From Desulfoprunum sp. (GTDB lineage: Bacteria > Desulfobacterota > Desulfobulbia > Desulfobulbales > Desulfocapsaceae): a stretch of DNA of 6,520 nt. Made by a program: the position numbers and the translations under genes. The notes under the pieces were generated by a model that saw only the letters and a list, made by a program, of their open reading frames with translations, was not told where the DNA came from and did no database searches. This document shows, one piece after another, positions 1 through 4,651 of the stretch (its first letter is position 1; each line of letters starts with the position of its first letter). Location of the stretch: assembly GCA_030696435.1 (NCBI GenBank), contig JAUYSF010000421.1:1-6520 (forward strand), written 5' to 3'.

Positions 1-15
1 GGCAAGAGAATACTG

Positions 16-33
16 GCTGAGGCAGGCCTCAGC
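16..33. other. Short GC-rich hairpin upstream of the DUF5661-like gene
   Basis: GCTGAGG at 16-22 pairs perfectly with CCTCAGC at 27-33 around a 4-base loop. No T-run follows on the plus strand, so it is not a classical terminator. It could be the end of an upstream transcript or a leader structure of the gene starting at 71. The hairpin is visible in the sequence; its function is unknown. Confidence 0.3.
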
Positions 34-56
34 AAAATAGCTCTCATTCATATTGA

Positions 57-62
57 AGGAGG
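57..62 (+). promoter_or_regulatory. Ribosome binding site of the DUF5661-like gene
   Basis: A full AGGAGG lies 8 bases before the ATG at 71. It favours that ATG over the in-frame TTG at 53, which the Shine-Dalgarno sequence would lie inside. A strong site in front of a broken gene suggests the frameshift is recent, or is a sequencing error. Confidence 0.75.
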
Positions 63-70
63 AAAGTACC

Positions 71-452
71 ATGTTCGCCAAACAACATTTCTCGACAGAG
101 CAGGCCCGTGAATTCGGTGAAAAGTTCGGTAATGATTGGGACTGGAGCCGCTCCAACGTCGAACAGTTCCCCATGGAGTTGGAGATTGAGGAGAATGGCT
201 TGAATTTTCCGTCCGCATACACGGCAGGCAAGCCCCCATCTCCACGACAAAACCGCCCTCACTCATCTCAACGCGTTTACCGATTTCGCAAAACAGTTAA
301 AAAGATCGGAGCGTAAAGTAGCCGGTGCCCATTCAAGCATGGTTATTCCAACCGGCAGTAAGCTTATCGGGATCCGGGGAACATATTCGCCCCCAATTTC
401 GATACCGATGAAGCCAATGCCAACGAACTCAATAGTTACGAATCACCTATAA
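71..452 (+). pseudogene. DUF5661-like small protein, frameshifted
   Basis: The first frame from ATG 71 reads MFAKQHFSTEQAREFGEKFG, then a segment with NVEQFPMELEIEE. This resembles the N-terminal half of DUF5661-type proteins as I remember them (FT.EQAREIGE.LGIDW...DVEQFRM.L.VE), small proteins of unknown function of about 85-100 residues. That frame then loses resemblance and stops at 316. The C-terminal hallmark, here KTALTHLNAFTDFAKQL (family: K.ALAHLNEFPDYY.RL), is found one base over, from about 240 to 300. Reading one T fewer in the TTTT run at 205-208 joins the halves into a continuous product through NFRPHT. The shifted frame stays open to the TAA at 450-452, but similarity appears to end near 325, so the true end is unclear. 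This is either a pseudogene or a homopolymer error. The family assignment is from memory of the motif and no search was run. Confidence 0.6.
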
Positions 453-529
453 AAGTACATGACGGCAGAAATATTGCTTTCGACCCAAAGATACACATTC
501 GGGATGAGGCGCAATACCGGGGATATTGA
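362..529 (+). pseudogene. Unrecognised coding remnant without a start
   Basis: The frame following the TAA at 359-361 is open to the TGA at 527-529 and encodes about 55 residues. These include NIFAPNFDTDEANANELNSY, followed by a segment ending HIRDEAQYRGY. The composition looks like a genuine soluble acidic protein: balanced charged and aromatic residues, few rare residues, and no alternative long frame across 453-529. There is no ATG, GTG or TTG at its beginning and no Shine-Dalgarno sequence, so it looks like the 3' end of a broken gene. The preceding frame-0 stretch (PTGSKLIGIRG, about 342-376) might be its upstream part, with another indel near 376-382. I do not recognise the family and assign no function. 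Confidence 0.35.
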
Positions 530-611
530 GAGAAATCTCGCCCTTTCTGTTTTCTGAACACAATGAGTCTCTCGAAAAAGTATTCCGGGAACTAAAAATT
601 CACCCAAAAAC

Positions 612-616
612 AGGAG
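612..616 (+). promoter_or_regulatory. Ribosome binding site of the BON-domain gene
   Basis: AGGAG lies 10 bases before the ATG at 627, slightly further than the usual 5-9 bases. I could not identify a convincing -35/-10 promoter pair in the 530-611 leader. Confidence 0.6.
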
Positions 617-626
617 TAAAAGTCCG

Positions 627-1409
627 ATGAAAAAACCACTATTTCGCTTAGCACTGCTTGCAACTGTAGCCTCTACGTTGTTAATCAACGTCCCACTGTT
701 CGCCTCCGACACGGATGCCCGCATCGAATCATCTGCTCAAGAGTCGTATGTGTTCAAGAACTACCTCAAGGAAGATAACATTAAGATGCAGTCCAAGGAT
801 GGCGTTGTCACCTTGACCGGAACTGTTTCCGATCCATCCCACAAATCATTGGCCCAGGAGACTGTTGCCAACCTGCCGGGAGTTACCGGCGTGGACAACA
901 AACTGAAAGACAAAGGTGAAGCTGCCGCACAAACGGATGCATGGCTCATTACCAAAGTAAAATCGACACTTTTATTCCATAAGAACGTCAACGCCATTGG
1001 CACTGAGGTTATGGCCCAAAACGGCACCATCACCCTGCGCGGCGAAGCTACCAGCCTTGCCCAAAAAGATTTGACGGCTGAGTATGCCATGGATGTGGAA
1101 GGCGTCAAAAACGTTACAAATGAAATGACCGTACCGCCGACCGCAATGGAGACAGGTCAAAAAACGATGGTCAAAAAGATGGATACCATGGGTGAAGCAA
1201 TTGACGATGCATCAATCACCGCCCTGGTCAAAACGACACTCCTCTATCATCGCTCGACAAGCGCCCTCAACACCATAGTCAAGACGAAAGAAGGCGTTGT
1301 CACGTTGGGAGGCAAAGCCACGACCGCAGCTGAAAAGGACCTGGCCGGCAAATTCGCAACTGACGTTCACGGCGTAAAGGTAGTGGTCAACAACATGACC
1401 GTTGAATAA
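627..1409 (+). CDS. Secreted protein with three BON domains (OsmY-like)
   Basis: This is a 260-residue protein. The N-terminus (KK, R7, then a hydrophobic stretch at 8-25) is a Sec-type signal peptide, probably cleaved near A26/S27, so the mature protein should be periplasmic. Three BON domains follow: about 31-95, 104-169 and 193-260. Each shows an N-terminal helix, a 'DG.VTL.G' strand-turn (DGVVTLTG, NGTITLRG, EGVVTLGG), an alanine- and lysine-rich helix, and a 'V.GV..V.N.(M)TV' end. BON2 and BON3 are much closer to each other than to BON1 (TLLFH/TLLYH, QKDLTAE/EKDLAGK, DVEGVKNV/DVHGVKVV), which points to an internal duplication. BON domains are known from OsmY, secretins and mechanosensitive channels and are thought to bind membranes or phospholipids. 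In OsmY the context is osmotic or envelope stress. An envelope-stress role here is inference. The gene appears monocistronic, with a hairpin after the stop. Confidence 0.88.
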   Translation: MKKPLFRLALLATVASTLLINVPLFASDTDARIESSAQESYVFKNYLKEDNIKMQSKDGVVTLTGTVSDPSHKSLAQETVANLPGVTGVDNKLKDKGEAAAQTDAWLITKVKSTLLFHKNVNAIGTEVMAQNGTITLRGEATSLAQKDLTAEYAMDVEGVKNVTNEMTVPPTAMETGQKTMVKKMDTMGEAIDDASITALVKTTLLYHRSTSALNTIVKTKEGVVTLGGKATTAAEKDLAGKFATDVHGVKVVVNNMTVE

Positions 1410-1435
1410 GTAATCCAGGATCACTTCTGCCTGCC

Positions 1436-1468
1436 GACTCGCTACCGACTGTTTTCCGGTGGCGAGTC
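1436..1468 (+). terminator. Hairpin terminator after the BON-domain gene
   Basis: GACTCGCTACCG (1436-1447) pairs with CGGTGGCGAGTC (1457-1468), 12 pairs including one G-T wobble, around a 9-base loop containing TTTT. It starts about 26 bases after the stop at 1409. The tail after the stem (TCTCATTG) is only weakly T-rich, so intrinsic termination is probable but not certain. Confidence 0.55.
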
Positions 1469-1659
1469 TCTCATTGTGCCGATCTCTGCCAGGGCTTTGG
1501 AGAGAGCGTGCTGAGTGAAGGGAAAACTCTGTAGGATTGGCATGGCATTACAGCATGATTCGGCACACAGATGGTTACAACGTGGCTTATCTGCGGATTC
1601 GGTGGATGATGAGGGAACAAGAAGCATTCAAGGAGCAAGAAATCACAATAGGGTGTTCC
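1469..1659. other. Intergenic leader of the RNase gene, no convincing gene
   Basis: No ORF here has a credible start with a Shine-Dalgarno sequence. The reading frame of the downstream RNase is open back to an in-frame GTG at 1515, but these extra 53 codons (WLQRGLSADSVDDEGTR and similar) do not resemble the RNB family. The real start is the well-supported ATG at 1674. A 61-codon minus-strand frame (1442-1627) is also open but has no recognisable motif. I found no clear sigma-70 promoter pair, though the promoter of the RNase gene must lie here or upstream. Confidence 0.4.
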
Positions 1660-1666
1660 AGGAAGG
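1660..1666 (+). promoter_or_regulatory. Ribosome binding site that fixes the RNase start
   Basis: AGGAAGG lies 7 bases before the ATG at 1674. It is the only good Shine-Dalgarno/start pair at the head of the long frame, and it places the start 53 codons inside the maximal ORF. Confidence 0.65.
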
Positions 1667-1673
1667 TGATACT

Positions 1674-3149
1674 ATGACACATTCAGACGACAGGCAACAC
1701 CGCTCAATCCTCCAAAGCATCGCCCATCGGGCAATGCTTGACCGAGGACTTGCGCCGGATTTTCCGCCCCGGGCGATCGCCGAGCTCGACGGAATTCACG
1801 GGCCGGCAACCCGAACCGCGGAATCGACCCGCGATCTCAGAAACCTGCCCTGGTGCTCCATCGACAACGATGACTCGCGTGACTTGGACCAGCTTACCGT
1901 AGCCGAGGCCCTGCCCAACGGGGCCGTAAAAATCCTTGTCGCCATTGCCGACGTGGACGCGCTCGTCAAAAAGCAATCACCACTTGACGATCATGCCCGG
2001 CAAAACACCACCTCGGTCTACACGGCTGCCGGAATTTTTCCGATGCTGCCCGAGAAACTCTCTACGGATTTCACCTCTCTCAACTCTCAATCAGACCGCC
2101 TGGCAATTGTTGTCGAAATAGTTCTCGCCGGAGATGGCTCGCTTCAAAGTTCGGACCTCTATGAGGCGACAGTCCGTAATCAGGCAAAACTGGCCTACAA
2201 CAGCGTGGCCGGATGGATCGAAGAGAATGGCCCGCTACCGCCGGGGATCGACCCGGTCAAAGGTCTTGAAGAAAACCTTCGACTTCAGGACCGCATGGCT
2301 CAGAGGCTGAAAGCCCTCCGGCATCTGCACGGTGCGCTTGATCTGGAAACAATAGAAGCACGTCCGGTCTTTGACGGAGATATCCTCAAGGATCTGGAAG
2401 CCGAAAAAAAGAACCGAGCCAAAGAAATTATTGAAGATTTCATGATCGCCGCCAACGGCGTTACCGCACGATACCTCGCAACCAAAAAGTTTCCGGCCCT
2501 GCGACGGGTGGTACGCACGCCCAAACGCTGGGACCGGATCGTGGAACTTGCCGCAGAACGAGGCGAAGCGTTACCTCCCGAACCCGATGCAAAGGCCCTG
2601 GAGAAATTTCTGGTATCTGCAAAGGCCGCTGATCCTCTGCGCTTTGCCGATCTCTCACTCAGCGTTATCAAGCTCCTGGGTGCAGGTGAATACGTCGTCG
2701 AATTTCCGGGTGGCAGTGCCGCCGGGCACTTTGGTCTGGCGGTCAAAGACTATACGCACTCCACCGCCCCGAACCGCCGCTACCCCGATCTCATTACCCA
2801 ACGCTTGCTGAAAGCAGCCATGGCAAGCGCCCCCCTGCCCTATGAGAACGACGAATTAGCAGAGCTCGCCAAGCACTGCACCGAACAGGAAGATGCCGTG
2901 AAAAAGGTCGAACGACAGGTCACAAAATCCGCCGCCGCCTTACTTTTGGAGTCGAGGATCGGGGAGCAGTTCGATGCCTTCGTCACCGGCGCCTCGAACA
3001 AAGGCACCTGGGTCCGGCTCCTGCATCCGCCTATTGAAGGCAGATTAGAGCGCGGTTTTGAGGGTTTGGATGTTGGCCGCAGACTTCGCGTGCAATTGGT
3101 CGGCACCAATGTGGAGCGCGGATTTATCGACTTCGAGAGAGTGGCCTAA
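1674..3149 (+). CDS. RNB-domain exoribonuclease (RNase II/R family, short form)
   Basis: This 491-residue protein belongs to the RNase II/RNase R superfamily, whose members degrade single-stranded RNA 3'-to-5' with metal ions. Residues 1-58 are a short N-terminal region without the tandem cold-shock RNA-binding domains of E. coli RNase II (about 640 aa) or RNase R (about 800 aa). The RNB catalytic core covers about 59-385. Its acidic motif reads IDNDDSRDLDQ at 63-73, giving D64, D70 and D72, but Q73 where E. coli RNase II has its fourth aspartate (D210). A second hallmark, STAPNRRYPDLITQRLL (363-379), matches the conserved 'SPIRRY.DL..HR.L' signature including the catalytic-site arginine. The C-terminal part (about 428-489) is an S1-like beta segment. 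ILVAIADVDALV (87-98) is the conserved strand after the acidic cluster. The next gene starts 3-36 bases after the stop, so the two are probably cotranscribed. RNA turnover is the likely role. I do not call rnb or rnr because the domain layout differs from both. Confidence 0.88.
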   Translation: MTHSDDRQHRSILQSIAHRAMLDRGLAPDFPPRAIAELDGIHGPATRTAESTRDLRNLPWCSIDNDDSRDLDQLTVAEALPNGAVKILVAIADVDALVKKQSPLDDHARQNTTSVYTAAGIFPMLPEKLSTDFTSLNSQSDRLAIVVEIVLAGDGSLQSSDLYEATVRNQAKLAYNSVAGWIEENGPLPPGIDPVKGLEENLRLQDRMAQRLKALRHLHGALDLETIEARPVFDGDILKDLEAEKKNRAKEIIEDFMIAANGVTARYLATKKFPALRRVVRTPKRWDRIVELAAERGEALPPEPDAKALEKFLVSAKAADPLRFADLSLSVIKLLGAGEYVVEFPGGSAAGHFGLAVKDYTHSTAPNRRYPDLITQRLLKAAMASAPLPYENDELAELAKHCTEQEDAVKKVERQVTKSAAALLLESRIGEQFDAFVTGASNKGTWVRLLHPPIEGRLERGFEGLDVGRRLRVQLVGTNVERGFIDFERVA

Positions 3150-3173
3150 GGATTGAACATTGCATTGAAGAAA

Positions 3174-3557
3174 ATGAGACATAGTATGCACAGACGGTTT
3201 TCCCAGGTCGCTGGATTAACGACTTTTTTTAAACATTTGGCTCTCTCTTGCACGGAGGCATTTCAGGATGCCCACGTTATGCTCAGCTCCAGCGGTAAAG
3301 TGAAGCGTTTTTGGCGGGTTCATTTTCAAAAAGAATATGTCCAGCAACAACTTTCTATCCGTCAAGGCTCTTGCCGTCAATGCGGCACCTGCTGTAAGAT
3401 GCTGTTCACCTGTCCCATGCTGACAAAACCGGGGCTCTGCCTGAGTTACGGCGCTTGCAGGCCCCAATCCTGTAAGATCTTCCCAATAGATCAACGGGAT
3501 ATTGATGAAGTAGATCTTTGCGGCGGTCAGTGCGGGTACAGTTTCATGAGGGAATGA
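3174..3557 (+). CDS. YkgJ/UPF0153-type cysteine-cluster protein
   Basis: From the ATG at 3174 the product is 127 residues. Alternatives are a TTG at 3153 (134 aa, only 3 bases after the RNase stop) and an ATG at 3186 (123 aa). None has a perfect Shine-Dalgarno sequence. GAAGA just upstream of 3174 is close to the start, so the choice is tentative. The C-terminal half carries the family signature: SCRQCGTCCKMLFTCPML, then CLSYGACRPQSCKIFPID. This is the CxxCGxCC...C...C...RP..C..FP pattern of the putative zinc- or iron-chelating domain (YkgJ family). Two further cysteines, in CGGQC near the C-terminus, give ten cysteines in the last 61 residues. The N-terminal part is basic with no signal peptide, so a cytoplasmic metal-binding protein is expected. 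The biochemical role of the family is poorly defined. Tight placement behind the RNase suggests a shared transcript, but a functional link is only inference. Confidence 0.75.
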   Translation: MRHSMHRRFSQVAGLTTFFKHLALSCTEAFQDAHVMLSSSGKVKRFWRVHFQKEYVQQQLSIRQGSCRQCGTCCKMLFTCPMLTKPGLCLSYGACRPQSCKIFPIDQRDIDEVDLCGGQCGYSFMRE

Positions 3558-3559
3558 TT

Positions 3560-3584
3560 CATTCGAATGCCCCAAAATGGGGCA
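3560..3584. other. Palindrome and hairpin after the YkgJ-type gene
   Basis: A perfect 10-base palindrome CATTCGAATG (3560-3569) overlaps by two bases a 7-bp hairpin: TGCCCCA at 3568-3574, TGGGGCA at 3578-3584, loop AAA. What follows is A-rich rather than T-rich, so this is not a textbook plus-strand terminator. It could be a weak terminator, an mRNA-end stabiliser or an operator for the lipoprotein gene at 3664. Confidence 0.35.
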
Positions 3585-3652
3585 ACACAAAAAGAAAAGG
3601 CAGCGAATCGAAAAGAAACCGTTGCTGATTGAGGACAATAATTTTTTAAACC

Positions 3653-3658
3653 AGGAGG
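3653..3658 (+). promoter_or_regulatory. Ribosome binding site of the glycine-zipper lipoprotein gene
   Basis: A perfect AGGAGG lies 5 bases before the ATG at 3664. This predicts strong translation, as expected for an abundant envelope lipoprotein. Confidence 0.8.
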
Positions 3659-3663
3659 ATTGA

Positions 3664-4113
3664 ATGAAAAAGATGAGTGCAGTTTTTGTTGTGTTGGTTT
3701 TTATGGCTTCTTCTCTTGCTTCGTGTGCAGGTGAGTACAACAAAGGGCAATCAGGAGCTGTGATGGGTGGAGTTGGCGGGGCTGTAGTTGGTCAGGCCAT
3801 CGGCAGAAGTATGGAGGCGACCTTGATCGGTGTCGCGGTTGGCACAATGCTTGGGTACATCGTCGGCAATGAAATGGATAAAACCGACCGACAGCAGTTA
3901 AATCAAGTATATGAGACCGGTCCATCCGGGCGGCAAAGCAGTTGGCAGAATCCCGATTCTGGAAACAGCTATACAGTCACACCTCAGCCTGCAGTCCAAC
4001 GTTCATCCGGTCCCTGTCGGAAAGCAGAAATCCGGGCGGTGATTGATGGGAAAAATGAGACAACCTATTCAACCGCTTGCCGTGATGAAAGCGGCCAGTG
4101 GGTCCTTCAATAG
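3664..4113 (+). CDS. Glycine-zipper outer-membrane lipoprotein, 17 kDa surface-antigen-like
   Basis: This 149-residue protein has a lipoprotein signal peptide: KK at 2-3, a hydrophobic stretch 6-19, and a lipobox L18-A19-S20-C21. C21 should be lipidated. S at -1 and A at +2 do not suggest inner-membrane retention, so outer-membrane sorting is likely. Residues 31-69 form a glycine-zipper 2TM-like segment with regularly spaced glycines (GAVMGGVGGAVVGQAIG, then G56, G60, G64, G68), ending in the typical GNEMDKTDRQQL. The C-terminal part (about 92-149) resembles the surface-antigen region of the Rickettsia 17 kDa antigen/RT0821-like family: WQNPDSGNSYTVTPQP, then GPC...ACRDESGQWV. C118 and C139 could form a disulfide. 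Such proteins are structural or stress-associated envelope components with no known enzymatic activity. The gene stands alone between the upstream palindrome and a strong downstream hairpin. Confidence 0.87.
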   Translation: MKKMSAVFVVLVFMASSLASCAGEYNKGQSGAVMGGVGGAVVGQAIGRSMEATLIGVAVGTMLGYIVGNEMDKTDRQQLNQVYETGPSGRQSSWQNPDSGNSYTVTPQPAVQRSSGPCRKAEIRAVIDGKNETTYSTACRDESGQWVLQ

Positions 4114-4136
4114 AAACAAAATTTGCCCCGGAACCA

Positions 4137-4174
4137 CATAGCCCCTCAATTGGAGCCCCAATTGAGGGGCTATG
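4137..4174 (+). terminator. Perfect 17-bp hairpin after the lipoprotein gene
   Basis: CATAGCCCCTCAATTGG (4137-4153) is perfectly repeated in inverse at 4158-4174 around an AGCC loop. It begins 23 bases after the stop at 4113. The tail GTCCGAATTATTTG is only moderately T-rich. An A/T-rich stretch also lies on the other side (ACAAAATTT, 4117-4125), so the structure might end transcripts from both directions. The stem is perfect, and terminator function is the simplest reading. Confidence 0.7.
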
Positions 4175-4409
4175 GTCCGAATTATTTGTAGAAATCAAGA
4201 CTCGCTCTGACATATTTCAGGATCAGGTTTCAATCCTATCCGACAATCACATTTAGACATGAGTAGCGCTTATATACAGTAGTAAGGTCAATCTGGAAAA
4301 AATTTCGTGTTGCTATAGTTTTGTTTTGGCAATCTTAAGGATATTTTTATTTCAACATTCCTCAATGTAGCTTAACAGAGTCTTCACCAATTTGAGGAAA
4401 GATCACACA
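4175..4409. other. AT-rich intergenic stretch without a recognised gene
   Basis: The composition turns clearly AT-rich with many stops in all frames, and no ORF with a start and Shine-Dalgarno sequence is seen. No tRNA-like cloverleaf or direct-repeat array was noticed. Because the following segment is a transposase 3' end, this stretch may contain the further decayed body of that insertion sequence, but I could not read any transposase motif in it. Confidence 0.4.
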
Positions 4410-4600
4410 TATTGTCCAGTTTTTTGGGACCACCGCACACTGGGCTTAAAGTGCGCGCCTTTTTGGATACGAATTGCTATGCCAAGGGAATCAAGGTGGC
4501 GGACGCGGAAATGAAGGATCTCGGTCATCAGCCAGAATCTTTTCATGGTGAGTGGAATTATTCCATTAAAAAGCATGCATCATTAATGAACAGTTCCTAA
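4410..4600 (+). pseudogene. ISAzo13-family transposase remnant (C-terminal scrap)
   Basis: The frame read from about 4410 to the TAA at 4598-4600 contains HTGLKVRAFLDTNCYAKGIK, then VADAEMKDL and FHGEWNYSIK. This closely follows the remembered C-terminus of ISAzo13-type transposases (the 'Rhodopirellula transposase' DDE domain family): TTT.TGLKVRAELDT..YP.GIKV.D.E......FHGEWNYTI.P. The intact proteins are several hundred residues long and only the last 55 or so are present. The frame is closed upstream by a TAA at 4373-4375 and no DDE residues are visible. The product also runs about ten residues past the usual end (KHASLMNSS), suggesting loss of the native stop. It is a dead fragment. The TTG at 4412 is not a credible start. 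Assignment is from motif memory, without a search. Confidence 0.72.
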
Positions 4601-4651
4601 CGACTAAAAGTTTCTTTTTTTATGCTTTTTTAATTTTTTTTCAAAATTTCT
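4601..4651. other. Homopolymer T-rich spacer between IS scrap and kinase gene
   Basis: It contains T-runs of 7, 6 and 8 bases on the plus strand within about 35 bases and is extremely AT-rich. No stable stem precedes them. On the minus strand, downstream of the kinase stop, the same stretch is A-rich, so it is not an obvious intrinsic terminator for the kinase. The IS right end may have lain here, but no inverted repeat partner was recognised. Confidence 0.4.

Noticed and set aside
443..724. 93-codon minus-strand frame over the BON gene start
   Set aside because: It overlaps the signal peptide and Shine-Dalgarno sequence of the BON gene. Its hydrophobic run is merely the complement of that region.
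2300..2746. 148-codon minus-strand frame inside the RNase gene
   Set aside because: The Arg/Ser/Ala-rich composition is typical of the reverse of a GC-rich gene, with no motif and no start signal.
3622..3650. Possible promoter TTGCTG with TTTAAA before the lipoprotein gene
   Set aside because: The -10 match is poor and the implied transcription start would fall in or just before the Shine-Dalgarno sequence, leaving almost no leader.
3216..3743. 175-codon minus-strand frame opposite the YkgJ-type and lipoprotein genes
   Set aside because: It lies across two genes with clear family motifs on the plus strand, has no Shine-Dalgarno sequence, and its translation has no recognisable domain.
4180..4410. 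Possible tRNA, riboswitch or CRISPR in the AT-rich gap
   Set aside because: No cloverleaf arms, no regularly spaced direct repeats and no conserved aptamer-like core were seen.
4412..4600. Stand-alone 62-residue gene with a TTG start
   Set aside because: The sequence matches the end of a transposase family, no ribosome binding site precedes it, and a stop closes the frame 12 codons upstream.
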